Of a stretch of DNA of 64,000 bases, positions 1 to 8,292 are shown piece by piece; the first letter of the stretch is position 1; every line of letters begins with the position of its first letter. This DNA comes from Lacrimispora sphenoides JCM 1415 (GTDB taxonomy: Bacteria > Bacillota > Clostridia > Lachnospirales > Lachnospiraceae), in assembly GCF_900105615.1 (NCBI RefSeq), contig NZ_LT630003.1:3286001-3350000 (forward strand), read 5' to 3'. A model generated the notes under the pieces. That model searched no databases and was not told the DNA's origin. It saw only the letters and a list, made by a program, of their open reading frames with translations. A program made the translations under genes and the position numbers.

Positions 1-6
1 CCTCAT
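1..6 (-). CDS. First two codons of the next gene (partial)
   Basis: Reading the minus strand, an AGGAGGT ribosome site at about 11-17 is followed by ATG-AGG at 6-1, just past the stop of the penicillin-binding protein gene at 20. This looks like the start of a co-transcribed downstream gene that leaves the window. Nothing can be said about the product. Confidence 0.4.
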
Positions 7-19
7 CGCATACCTCCTG

Positions 20-2884
20 TTAATCCGTCCGCAGATTATTGGAAACGCCGGAAGCAGTCCCGGTAAGGATATCAGCGGGATCTTCCAGATGAAAGTAATA
101 GTTGAATATCTCTTTTCCTACCCCGACCACATTGCCGGAACTGTAGCCGTTGGCGACCCGCACAGTTACGGCTATCTGCGGGTCCTCAAACGGAGCATAT
201 CCTATGAAAAGCCCGTGGTTTGGCCGGCTTTTGGATTCCTCTGCCGTTCCGGTCTTTCCGGCTGCATTCACTTTTAAGTCTTTTAAGGTTGCATTGGTTT
301 TTGCCAGTTCATTCATACCCTTTGCCACGTCATTCCATATGTAGTCCGGAATTGAAACATTGGACTGAAGCACAGGCGTAAAGGACTGGATCGTATTGCC
401 ATCTGAATCTGTCACTTTATAAATCAGGGAAAGGTCATAGCTATTCCCATGGTTAGCTAGTGTTGAGGTATAACGCGCAATCTGTGTCGTCGTATAGTTA
501 TGGGTTCCCTGTCCAATGGAAGAAGGTATGGCAAACCGATCCGTTACATGAGGTTCCGCTTCCCCGATTTCAATGCCTGTTTTTTTATCCAGGTCAAGCA
601 AGCCGGCATATTCCCGAAGCTTATTGAGTCCTTTCTCTTCCGAAAACAACCCATCCTCGACCGTTCCCAGCCGGTATGTGATTTCGGACAGATAAACATT
701 ACAGGAATTTTTAAGGGCATCAGCACTGGAGAGAATCGGACCGTGTCCTGACCGTTTCCAGCAGCGCAGAGGAGGCTCTATCTTATCAAATACGCCGGTA
801 CATACGATACTGGTATCTGTACTGATGGCCCCTTCATTCAATCCTGCAATTACCGTTACCGGCTTAAAGGTGGAACCAGGAGCCGTCAGCTGGCTGGTAG
901 CCCGGTTAAACAGGGGCAGGGATAAATCTGCTGCAAGCCTCTGATAGTATTCCGTATCCATCTGATTTGCCAGCCGGTTATTATCATAGCCCGGGTAGCT
1001 TACGCAGGCGAGCACCTGTCCGTCCTTGGGGCTAACCACTACAGCCGATCCGGAACAGGGGTTTAACGCCAGCTGGGCCGGGGTAATCTCCAGATTTTTT
1101 ATTTTCTTACGTATAAACTGCCAGGCATTCAGCTGCCCATTGGTAAGAAGGGCATAATCCGGGTCCTCTTTTGATAGGATTCCCTGATCATAAAGGAGTT
1201 TTTCTACATCCTCCCCAGTTAAAGTACCTTCTGTTAACATTGTCTGAAATATCAGTAAATCAAAACCGGAATCTTTCTTTAAACTGTCCAGGATCATTTC
1301 TTCCGTCAGGCGTCTGCTGTTTTCAAGTGTCATATATTTTTCAGAGGATTCCACCTGGCCTAAATCAATCCAGCCATTTGCAATACAATCGGAAAGATAC
1401 TGGCGGAAACTTTTTTCCTTCCGGTCCCAATCCCCGCTTTTATCCGAAAGTATTTTTTTCTTCTTTACTACATCCAGAAGATAATCATAATAACCTTTCA
1501 CCTCACCGCTTAAAGAGTCATACCCGGAGTCTGAAACATCAAAGGAATCAGAAAACTCCCTAAAAACCTGCTCTTTCTTATTTGTAAACCTTTCATAGAC
1601 AGCCTTCTCAAGATCCGTTGCATCCGCTTCCTGCAGCCGTCCGGTATCAATGACATGATTCTTTATTAATGCAAAATACACTTCATCCGATGAAATCCGG
1701 ATCTGGGAGGCGTCGGCTGCTTTTGGCATGTCCGCCCTTTTGCTCTCTGACATGTTGGCAAGGAGGATTCCGGCAATCTGCTGTTCCAGCATCTGATAAA
1801 CCGCATTCTGTAAATCCTTGTCAATGGTTAAGTAAATATCGTTTCCAGACTGGGGTACCCTGGTAATTTCGGGATCCGATTTCCGGTTTCCTACAACGTC
1901 CGTATAAAACTGTTCCATGCCATCCTGGCCACGAAGCCGGTCTTCCATCGATTTCTCAATTCCGCCTTTTCCTATCGTGGACTGGTTCGTGTACACGGTA
2001 CCTTCCCGATTCCCTGCTTCCAGTTCATCGGCGGAAATAGGTCCGGTATACCCCAATATGGATGAAAGGCTTTCTCCTCCGTCGTAAACACGGATGCTGC
2101 CTTCCTGGATATCCGCCCCAGGCAGGCTGCGTTTCATTTCCAACACCGCCACCATCGCTTCCTCCGAAACATCTGATGCGACCAGATATGGAAGGTACTT
2201 TCTGTATGAATTTAAGGAAAGGCCGTAACGGATGTTTGCTATCTGCAAAATATCCTTAGCAGTAAGGGTATGAGGCAGTCCGTATTGATCCTGTTCTTCC
2301 TCTGTGTAAGCATCCTCAATCAGGAACTTTTCCTTGCCGCATAATTTTTTCATGAGTTCTTCTGCTGTTACAGATTTTTGTTCTTCCGTCAGCTCATCTA
2401 CCGTACTTTTTCCATAAAAATCGGCTTTGAAACGGCTGAGCTTCCACCCTTCTTCTGTATACCCATAGTTTCCCTGTTCGTCCACAGATATAGGCAAAAC
2501 TGTATTCAGCTTGTTCTCATCCTGAACCAGGCGGATCAGCTGATAGGCAATTCCGTTCAAGGACCGCTGACGTTCTTTGTTGGATCTGTAATTCTGGGAG
2601 TCTTCCAGGGTTATATCATAGGAAAGCCGGTTTGAAGCCAGTAAATTCCCATTCCTGTCATAGATGTTTCCCCGGCTTCCGGCTAGTCTCTGAGTCTTCA
2701 TTATGGAACTCATAAATTCTTCCTGATTAGCTGCCCCCTCCAGGATCTGAAGACGGTACAGCCGTGAAATAAGAGCCAGAAACAGAAATCCGAATAAAAC
2801 ACCCAGGATTGCCAGCCTTGGAATCCGGTCCAGTAATTGAAGTCCGGAAAGATTCTCTTTTTTCCATAATTTATGATTGCGCAA
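20..2884 (-). CDS. Penicillin-binding protein 2-type transpeptidase
   Basis: Class B penicillin-binding protein that would cross-link peptidoglycan stem peptides on the outer face of the membrane, probably in the elongation machinery. One N-terminal membrane anchor is visible at about residues 25-47. A dimerisation region follows, then a C-terminal transpeptidase with the active-site serine in STFKPV (about residue 671), SCN (about 725) and KTGTAEES (about 878). The start is TTG, set by AAAGGAG six bases upstream; no better ATG exists. At 954 residues it is much longer than the roughly 630-720 of classical PBP2, because a charged, mostly helical insert of about 200 residues (around 380-600) lies before the catalytic core. 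The family call is secure from the motifs; the PBP2 (MrdA) subtype is inferred from architecture. A sigma-A promoter and a TACA-NN-TGTA dyad lie upstream. Confidence 0.93.
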   Translation of the reverse strand: MRNHKLWKKENLSGLQLLDRIPRLAILGVLFGFLFLALISRLYRLQILEGAANQEEFMSSIMKTQRLAGSRGNIYDRNGNLLASNRLSYDITLEDSQNYRSNKERQRSLNGIAYQLIRLVQDENKLNTVLPISVDEQGNYGYTEEGWKLSRFKADFYGKSTVDELTEEQKSVTAEELMKKLCGKEKFLIEDAYTEEEQDQYGLPHTLTAKDILQIANIRYGLSLNSYRKYLPYLVASDVSEEAMVAVLEMKRSLPGADIQEGSIRVYDGGESLSSILGYTGPISADELEAGNREGTVYTNQSTIGKGGIEKSMEDRLRGQDGMEQFYTDVVGNRKSDPEITRVPQSGNDIYLTIDKDLQNAVYQMLEQQIAGILLANMSESKRADMPKAADASQIRISSDEVYFALIKNHVIDTGRLQEADATDLEKAVYERFTNKKEQVFREFSDSFDVSDSGYDSLSGEVKGYYDYLLDVVKKKKILSDKSGDWDRKEKSFRQYLSDCIANGWIDLGQVESSEKYMTLENSRRLTEEMILDSLKKDSGFDLLIFQTMLTEGTLTGEDVEKLLYDQGILSKEDPDYALLTNGQLNAWQFIRKKIKNLEITPAQLALNPCSGSAVVVSPKDGQVLACVSYPGYDNNRLANQMDTEYYQRLAADLSLPLFNRATSQLTAPGSTFKPVTVIAGLNEGAISTDTSIVCTGVFDKIEPPLRCWKRSGHGPILSSADALKNSCNVYLSEITYRLGTVEDGLFSEEKGLNKLREYAGLLDLDKKTGIEIGEAEPHVTDRFAIPSSIGQGTHNYTTTQIARYTSTLANHGNSYDLSLIYKVTDSDGNTIQSFTPVLQSNVSIPDYIWNDVAKGMNELAKTNATLKDLKVNAAGKTGTAEESKSRPNHGLFIGYAPFEDPQIAVTVRVANGYSSGNVVGVGKEIFNYYFHLEDPADILTGTASGVSNNLRTD

Positions 2885-2900
2885 AATAGTTCTCCTTTAA

Positions 2901-2916
2901 TCTTACACTTGTAAGA
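2901..2916. promoter_or_regulatory. BlaI/MecI-like operator dyad
   Basis: Perfect inverted repeat TCTTACA-CT-TGTAAGA lying just downstream of the -10 box of the PBP promoter and before its ribosome site. It contains the TACA-N2-TGTA core that the BlaI/MecI/CopY repressor family is known to bind. No blaI or blaR gene is in the window, so regulation by such a repressor is inferred. Confidence 0.45.
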
Positions 2917-2920
2917 CTTC

Positions 2921-2949
2921 ATTATACACGGATTTGGTTCTGATGTAAA
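2921..2949 (-). promoter_or_regulatory. Sigma-A promoter of the PBP gene
   Basis: On the minus strand TTTACA (2949-2944), a 17-base spacer and TATAAT (2926-2921) make a near-consensus promoter about 35 bases before the TTG start of the PBP gene. Confidence 0.75.
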
Positions 2950-3060
2950 CTTTTTTTTATAAAATCACATCTGATAATTTATCAGGAAACATCTCAAGGT
3001 CCGCTCCTTAATCCGTACATGCTTTAATAAGCGAAGCAACATGGATACTATGCAGTTTCG

Positions 3061-3111
3061 ATACAATTATCATAGAATTGTATTGAGAATTTTTAAGTAT
3101 TTTGTTAGAAT
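3061..3111 (+). promoter_or_regulatory. Promoter with overlapping inverted repeat
   Basis: TTGAGA (3083-3088), a 17-base spacer and TAGAAT (3106-3111) form a promoter for the secreted protein at 3183. A perfect 8-base inverted repeat, ATACAATT-N7-AATTGTAT (3061-3083), abuts the -35 box and could be an operator. The rest of the 298-base divergent gap (2885-3182) shows nothing else recognisable. Confidence 0.55.
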
Positions 3112-3182
3112 TTAATTGATAAATAATCTAAATGGATTAAATCCACAGACATCTTATTAAAGTTTAAAATGGGGGTAGAATC

Positions 3183-3716
3183 ATGAAAAAAGTGAAACTT
3201 TTATTTGCCGCAGCCGTTCTTTCTATTACAATGAGTTTTTCCGCGTTTGCCGGACAATGGAACCAGGATGCCAAAGGCTGGTGGTACCAAAATGATGATG
3301 GTACCTATCCGGTAAGCAGTTGGCAATGGATTGATGGAAATTCAGACGGCGTATCAGAATGCTATTATTTCAATGAAAGCGGCTATTGCCTGACCGATAC
3401 CACGACTCCCGACGGAAAAACGGTGGATGCTAACGGAGCATTGGTCATATCCGGCACAGTACAGATAAAAACCGCCGCCAATTCTCCGACAAACACCACA
3501 GCGTCAAACAGTAATACAGAAACTGCCCCGCAGCCGGCCCGGGATACCTCTCAAAGTACTGCTGTAAGCAATAATAAGGAAAGAATGGTATGGGTGTCAA
3601 GAACCGGCACAAAATATCATTCAAATCCAAACTGCAGTAATATGAAAGGCCCAGCTCACATGACACAATCAGATGCAGAAGCCCTGGGCAGAACTCCCTG
3701 TTCAAAATGCTATTAG
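3183..3716 (+). CDS. Secreted cell-wall-repeat protein with C-terminal Cys domain
   Basis: A 177-residue exported protein. Residues 1-24 form a clear signal peptide ending in AFA. Residues 25-60 hold one to two aromatic/glycine repeats (WNQDAKGWWYQNDDGTYP) of the choline-binding/cell-wall-binding type shared with the 2000-residue surface protein in this window. A Ser/Thr/Asn-rich linker (about 85-130) leads to a C-terminal domain with the spacing YHSNPNC ... PCSKC. That module resembles the short Cys-containing, Ada-like metal-binding domains found at the ends of many Firmicutes exported proteins; metal binding is not proven by sequence. It has its own promoter and a GGGGG ribosome site. Function unknown; probably wall-associated. 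Confidence 0.75.
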   Translation: MKKVKLLFAAAVLSITMSFSAFAGQWNQDAKGWWYQNDDGTYPVSSWQWIDGNSDGVSECYYFNESGYCLTDTTTPDGKTVDANGALVISGTVQIKTAANSPTNTTASNSNTETAPQPARDTSQSTAVSNNKERMVWVSRTGTKYHSNPNCSNMKGPAHMTQSDAEALGRTPCSKCY

Positions 3717-3823
3717 GCTAGCGTGAAACGAATCATCCCTCCTTTTACCCTCCCCACTCATAGATCTCCCTATGTGAGAATAAATATAAGTAATATTCAA
3801 AGGTTAAAAGAAAGGATCGAACC

Positions 3824-4243
3824 ATGGCCCAAACCGATAATTTCTATACCCTGAAGGGTTACTCCCTCTTGGAGCATACGCAAATCACTTCCTCCATGGA
3901 AGATTATCTGGAAATGATATGCAGGATTCATCGTGACGGCCAGCCTGTCCGCATCAAGGAGCTGGCGGAATGCCTGCATGTAAAGCCTTCTTCCGCATCA
4001 AAAATGGTGGGAAATTTAAGGAAACAGGGACTGGTATGCTTTGAGAAATACGGCACCGTATCCCTGACAGAGGACGGCTTAGAGCTGGGAGAATATTTAT
4101 TATTCCGCCATGAGGTCCTCCACCGTTTTTTCTGCTACATCAATCAAAATTCTGATGAGTTAGAGCAGGTGGAAAAGGTGGAACATTTCATCGAGCCGAA
4201 AACTGTGTATAATATTGAAAAATGGCTGGATAAGTTTACATAG
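3824..4243 (+). CDS. DtxR/MntR-family metal-dependent repressor
   Basis: A 139-residue regulator. Residues about 25-85 form the winged helix typical of the family (SSMEDYLEMICRI ... RIKELAECLHVKPSSASKMVGNL), followed by the helical metal-binding/dimerisation part with RHEVLHRFF. There is no C-terminal SH3-like domain, so it is closer in size to manganese-sensing MntR than to iron-sensing DtxR/IdeR. An N-terminal extension of about 24 residues precedes the usual start of the domain. It probably represses a metal-uptake gene when Mn or Fe is plentiful. A Mn-efflux gene (mntP) lies 16 kb away, but no uptake system is next to it. Ribosome site AAAGGATCG before the ATG. Confidence 0.82.
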   Translation: MAQTDNFYTLKGYSLLEHTQITSSMEDYLEMICRIHRDGQPVRIKELAECLHVKPSSASKMVGNLRKQGLVCFEKYGTVSLTEDGLELGEYLLFRHEVLHRFFCYINQNSDELEQVEKVEHFIEPKTVYNIEKWLDKFT

Positions 4244-4249
4244 AAACGC

Positions 4250-4278
4250 TTGTGTGATTTTATAATTCATCGTATACT
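4250..4278 (+). promoter_or_regulatory. Probable promoter of icd
   Basis: TTGTGT, 17 bases, TATACT, ending about 38 bases before the isocitrate dehydrogenase start. The -35 box is weak. Confidence 0.4.
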
Positions 4279-4315
4279 ATAGCATAACACGAACATTTCT
4301 AAGGAGGACAAACAC

Positions 4316-5512
4316 ATGGATAAGATTAAGATGACAACCCCTATCGTCGAAATGGATGGCGATGAAATGACCAGGATTCTCTGGCAGATGATCAAAGACC
4401 ACCTTCTGCTGCCATATATTGATTTAAATACAGAATACTACGACCTGGGCCTGGAATACCGTGACAAGACAAACGACCAGGTGACCATTGACTCCGCCAA
4501 TGCCACCAAAAAATATAAGGTCGCTGTCAAGTGTGCCACCATCACTCCCAACGCAGACCGTGTAAAGGAATATAGCCTAAAAGAGATGTGGAAAAGTCCA
4601 AACGGCACCATTCGGGCAATCTTAGACGGAACCGTGTTCCGCGCTCCCATTGTTGTAAAGGGAATCGAACCATGTGTGATGAACTGGAAAAAACCTATTA
4701 CCATAGCAAGGCATGCTTACGGTGATGTTTATAAAGGATCTGAAATGAAGATCCCCGGAACCGGTAAAGTAGAACTTGTCTATACCGCAGAGGATGGAAG
4801 CGAAACACGGGAGCTGGTCCATTCCTTTAACGGTCCTGGAATCGTACAGGGAATGCACAACTTAAACGATTCCATTGAAAGCTTTGCAAGAAGCTGTTTT
4901 AATTACGCTCTTGACACCCGTCAGGATGTATGGTTTGCCACCAAGGATACCATTTCAAAGAAATACGACCATACCTTCAAGGATATTTTCCAGGATATCT
5001 TTGAGGCTGATTACGAGGACAAATTTAAAGAGGCCGGCATCACCTATTTCTACACCCTGATCGATGATGCAGTCGCCCGCGTCATGAAATCAGAAGGGGG
5101 CTATATCTGGGCCTGCAAAAACTATGACGGCGATGTAATGAGCGATATGATATCATCTGCTTTCGGATCTCTGGCTATGATGACCTCTGTCCTGGTATCT
5201 CCGGATGGGGATTATGAATACGAGGCCGCCCACGGAACCGTACAGCGCCATTACTACAAGCACTTAAAGGGGGAGGAAACCTCCACGAACTCCGTTGCCA
5301 CCATCTTTGCATGGACCGGTGCACTGAGAAAGCGGGGAGAACTGGATGGAAACGCAGAACTGGCCGCATTTGCTGATAAACTGGAGCAGGCGACCATTGA
5401 TACCATCGAAGCCGGTGAAATGACAAAAGATCTGGCACTCATTACTACCATTCCTAATCCAACAACTTTAAACAGTGAGGAATTTATAAAGGCCATTGCA
5501 AAACGGCTGTAA
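4316..5512 (+). CDS. icd: NADP-dependent isocitrate dehydrogenase
   Basis: Oxidatively decarboxylates isocitrate to 2-oxoglutarate with NADP+, feeding glutamate synthesis from the oxidative half of the TCA pathway in the cytosol. The 398-residue sequence is of the eukaryotic-like (subfamily II) homodimeric type: start [16 protein letters not shown], substrate-binding region [11 protein letters not shown] with the phosphate-binding serine/asparagine, metal-binding [28 protein letters not shown], and the cofactor loop near [12 protein letters not shown]. Length is normal and the start follows AAGGAGG. It is a single gene with its own likely promoter and a hairpin downstream. Call is firm; the NADP preference is by family. 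Confidence 0.95.
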   Translation: MDKIKMTTPIVEMDGDEMTRILWQMIKDHLLLPYIDLNTEYYDLGLEYRDKTNDQVTIDSANATKKYKVAVKCATITPNADRVKEYSLKEMWKSPNGTIRAILDGTVFRAPIVVKGIEPCVMNWKKPITIARHAYGDVYKGSEMKIPGTGKVELVYTAEDGSETRELVHSFNGPGIVQGMHNLNDSIESFARSCFNYALDTRQDVWFATKDTISKKYDHTFKDIFQDIFEADYEDKFKEAGITYFYTLIDDAVARVMKSEGGYIWACKNYDGDVMSDMISSAFGSLAMMTSVLVSPDGDYEYEAAHGTVQRHYYKHLKGEETSTNSVATIFAWTGALRKRGELDGNAELAAFADKLEQATIDTIEAGEMTKDLALITTIPNPTTLNSEEFIKAIAKRL

Positions 5513-5541
5513 AGATACCTGGTTCCAAATAAACTAAGACA

Positions 5542-5578
5542 GAAAAAGAAAGCCGCAAAATCAGCTGCTTTCTTTTTC
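5542..5578 (+). terminator. Hairpin after icd
   Basis: Perfect 12-base stem GAAAAAGAAAGC / GCTTTCTTTTTC with a 13-base loop and T-rich 3' arm, between icd and the acetyltransferase. The stem is AT-rich, so termination may be partial. Confidence 0.55.
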
Positions 5579-5599
5579 CTTTCAGGAGGTAATTCAATT

Positions 5600-6148
5600 A
5601 TGGAATACAAACCAAAAGAAGTCCTGTTAAAAAACGGGACCCCATGCCTCTTAAAAAGTCCCGGCCCTGGTGACGCAGCCGCTATCTTAAGACTCATGAG
5701 CCAGACTTCAGAGGAGACCAGGTATATGTCCCGGTACGCAGATGAGATCAACATTTCTCTCCACCATGAACAGGATTTTCTTTCTTCCCTCCTTAAAAGC
5801 CAGAAGGATTTGATGATCTGCGCCGTAGTTAACGGGAAGATTATTGCAAATGCCGGAATCAACCCCATTGCATTATTTGACCGTTATGCCCACCGGGCCA
5901 CCTTTGGCATCTCCATATGCAAGCCATACTGGGGGCTTGGGATCGGTTCCCATCTCCTTGGAGCCATCATAAGGGGAGCTCGGGAAATGGGCTATGAGCA
6001 GTTGGAGCTGGAAGTGGTAAGTGAAAATGAACGGGGTCTGGCTCTTTATAAAAAGTACGGTTTTGAGATTTACGGCACCAGGGAGTATTGCTTTAAATAC
6101 CGGGATGGAAGTTATGCGGCCGCCCATCTGATGATGGTGAGGCTTTAA
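5600..6148 (+). CDS. GNAT-family N-acetyltransferase
   Basis: An 182-residue acetyl-CoA-dependent acetyltransferase. The acetyl-CoA-binding motif is visible as ISICKPYWGLGIGSHLLGAI (motif A, Q/R-x-x-G-x-G/A type) followed by ENERGLALYKKYGFEIYG (motif B), the usual GNAT end. The N-terminal half resembles the RimJ/RimL-like group that modifies protein N-termini or small amines, but the substrate cannot be read from sequence. AGGAGG lies 11 bases before the ATG. It may be read through from icd past a weak hairpin. Confidence 0.85.
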   Translation: MEYKPKEVLLKNGTPCLLKSPGPGDAAAILRLMSQTSEETRYMSRYADEINISLHHEQDFLSSLLKSQKDLMICAVVNGKIIANAGINPIALFDRYAHRATFGISICKPYWGLGIGSHLLGAIIRGAREMGYEQLELEVVSENERGLALYKKYGFEIYGTREYCFKYRDGSYAAAHLMMVRL

Positions 6149-6176
6149 ATATTTTTGACATTTTTTTCTAAATCTC

Positions 6177-6223
6177 TGTTCATACCATTATCAAAATGAT
6201 ATAATGAAGATTGTTATATAACA
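6177..6223 (+). promoter_or_regulatory. Probable promoter and palindrome upstream of LysR gene
   Basis: TGTTCA (6177-6182), 17 bases, TATAAT (6200-6205) upstream of the LysR gene at 6249. A perfect 12-base palindrome TGTTATATAACA (6212-6223) follows the -10 box and could be an autoregulatory site. A TTGACA at 6155 has no matching -10 box. Confidence 0.45.
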
Positions 6224-6248
6224 TCTTGGTAATGGAAGGATCCCTGAT

Positions 6249-7127
6249 ATGAACTTAAGACATCTTACTATCTTTAAAACGGTGTGTGAAGAAGGCAGCA
6301 TCACCGGAGCGGCCAAAGCGCTGTCCATGACCCAGCCTGCCATCTCTCACGCCATCAACGAACTGGAAGAATCCGTCGGTTCTCCTCTGTTTAACCGTGT
6401 GTCCCGAAGAGTGGTCATCAATGAAAACGGAAAATTTTATTTGTCTAAGGTCATTCCTCTCCTGGAATTGTATCAGGATCTGGAAAACTACTCCGGCTCC
6501 CTGCATCTGCAGGCTCCTTTACGGATCGGCTCCTGTGTAACCCTTGCCAGCTACTTACTTCCCAAAGTGGTATCCCGCTTTACCCTGACAAACCCAGATA
6601 CCCAGCTAAAGGTGACCGTTAACAATTCTCTTGAAGTCACAAGTAAGCTTTTAAAAAACGAATTGGATATCGGTCTGATCGAGGGTGTTATAGCGGATGA
6701 ACAGTTGGAGAAGATTCCTTTTTCCTCCTATCCTATGGCAGTTATCTGCGCTCCCGGCCATCCTTTTGCAGAACGCCTTGCACAGCCGGTGGCTCTGGAC
6801 CGGCTTATGGAAGAGCCCCTGCTTTTGAGAGAACAGGGCTGTACCATCCGGGATACCTTTGACTGTGCCCTGGCATTAAACAATTTATCGGCCGAGCCGC
6901 AATGGGTAAGCACCAACTCGGATGTGATCCTGCAGGCGGTGAAGGAAAATATCGGAATCGGCATTGTTCCCAGGATTTTAGCCGATGAGTCTATAAAAAG
7001 AGGGGAAGTCACTGAAATAGAGGTGAAAAACTTGGATATCAGCTGTATGAATCATGTGGTGTTTCATAAAGACAAATTTCAGACAGAAGCATTCCAGGCA
7101 TTTATCAACCTGGTGCTGTTCGAATAG
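6249..7127 (+). CDS. LysR-family transcriptional regulator
   Basis: A 292-residue LysR regulator. The N-terminal winged helix is clear (MNLRHLTIFKTVCEEGSITGAAKALSMTQPAISHAINELE in shortened form: AAKALSMTQPAISHAI recognition helix), followed by an effector-binding domain of the two-lobed periplasmic-binding type starting near LRIGSCVTLASYLLP. Length is typical. It does not sit divergently beside an obvious target; upstream is the acetyltransferase and it converges with a second LysR gene. Effector unknown. Confidence 0.9.
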   Translation: MNLRHLTIFKTVCEEGSITGAAKALSMTQPAISHAINELEESVGSPLFNRVSRRVVINENGKFYLSKVIPLLELYQDLENYSGSLHLQAPLRIGSCVTLASYLLPKVVSRFTLTNPDTQLKVTVNNSLEVTSKLLKNELDIGLIEGVIADEQLEKIPFSSYPMAVICAPGHPFAERLAQPVALDRLMEEPLLLREQGCTIRDTFDCALALNNLSAEPQWVSTNSDVILQAVKENIGIGIVPRILADESIKRGEVTEIEVKNLDISCMNHVVFHKDKFQTEAFQAFINLVLFE

Positions 7128-7132
7128 AAGGC

Positions 7133-7161
7133 GCTCCATAGGGGATTTCCCTCTATGGAGC
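7133..7161. terminator. Hairpin between convergent LysR genes
   Basis: Nine-base stem GCTCCATAG / CTATGGAGC between the two convergent LysR stop codons. There is no strong T-tract on either side. Confidence 0.5.
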
Positions 7162-7162
7162 A

Positions 7163-8050
7163 TCATATATAATTCTTCACAAAATCCAGAAACACTTCAT
7201 CAGGAAGTGATAATGGCTGATCCTTATGATACAGCGCATATATTTTTCTGGTAAGATTTATGGGATCCTTAAGCTTTAATTCTTTTATTACTCCGTATTT
7301 ACGTTCTGTCTCAATAGCAAGGACCGATAATATGCCGATTCCCTTATTATCTACCACGCATTTTTTTACCGCTTCAATGTTTCCAATGGCCTGGATGTTC
7401 CTCTTCGGGAAATTTAGGCTTCCAGCTGATTCTAAGTATTTCACAATGGATGAACGGTGATTGGTGGTCATTAGGGTTTCTCCTACCAGATCTTCCAGCG
7501 TAACCTCATCTTTCCGGCATAATGGATTTTCTACGGATGCAAAAAAAACCAGCGGATCGTCCATCAGCTCCTCATACAGCAGTGACTCTCTTTGCGGTGG
7601 GAAAGGCTGGCTCACAAAACCCAGAGGAAAAACCTTGGCTTCAATATCCTCAAAAACATTCTGAGTGTATTCTACGTGGTTTACCACGGTCACAGACGGA
7701 TATTTGGCGGAAAAGGCATGAATGATCGGCGGAAAGATATAAGTTCCGGGCGTACCGGAGCATGCGAAGCGTATTTCCCTGTTTTTCAGATTCTGGGAGG
7801 CGTATATCTCCTTTTCCGCCCCTCTCATGGTTTCCATGACCGTCTCCACGTAAGGCAGAAGCAGCTTCCCTTCCTTTGTCAATCCTATCCTGTTATTATC
7901 CCTTTCAAATAATGTAGTATCAAAATGTTTTTCCAGGCTTTTCATGCGTATGGAAACAGCCGCCTGGGAGCAGAACATCTCTGAAGCAGTCTGGGTAAAA
8001 CTATGGTTTCCGGCAACTTTTATAAAGGTTTCCAAGGTTTCCAGATTCAT
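7163..8050 (-). CDS. LysR-family transcriptional regulator (divergent to DASS operon)
   Basis: A LysR regulator of 295 residues starting MNLETLETFIKVAGNHSF. This start, rather than ATGs 9 or 30 bases upstream, is chosen because AAGGAG lies seven bases before it. The winged helix (ASEMFCSQAAVSIRMKSLE) is followed by an effector domain beginning near REIRFACSGTPGTYIF. It is transcribed away from the DASS transporter at 8293 across a 242-base gap, the classical arrangement for a LysR activator and its target, so it probably senses the transported anion. A TATAA-N7-TTATA dyad (8158-8174) in the gap is a candidate binding site. Confidence 0.9.
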   Translation of the reverse strand: MNLETLETFIKVAGNHSFTQTASEMFCSQAAVSIRMKSLEKHFDTTLFERDNNRIGLTKEGKLLLPYVETVMETMRGAEKEIYASQNLKNREIRFACSGTPGTYIFPPIIHAFSAKYPSVTVVNHVEYTQNVFEDIEAKVFPLGFVSQPFPPQRESLLYEELMDDPLVFFASVENPLCRKDEVTLEDLVGETLMTTNHRSSIVKYLESAGSLNFPKRNIQAIGNIEAVKKCVVDNKGIGILSVLAIETERKYGVIKELKLKDPINLTRKIYALYHKDQPLSLPDEVFLDFVKNYI

Positions 8051-8234
8051 GATCATTCTCCTTAACGTCTTTTGCATAAAATATATTTATGGAGATTATA
8101 GCAAATTCACAAAATCATGTCAAATATTCTATTCTTAATAAACATTTTCCCCAACCCTATAAGATTAATTTATAAAGTCATGGAATTCTCCCCTAAGAAC
8201 GAAATAAATATAAAAATCTATCGTTGTACTTTTC

Positions 8235-8264
8235 TTTACAAAAAAATTACACTTAGGCTACAAT
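8235..8264 (+). promoter_or_regulatory. Promoter of the DASS transporter operon
   Basis: TTTACA (8235-8240), 18 bases, TACAAT (8259-8264), 28 bases before the start of the transporter gene. Confidence 0.6.
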
Positions 8265-8292
8265 AAGATATTGTAAGAAAGGAGATGCTGCC

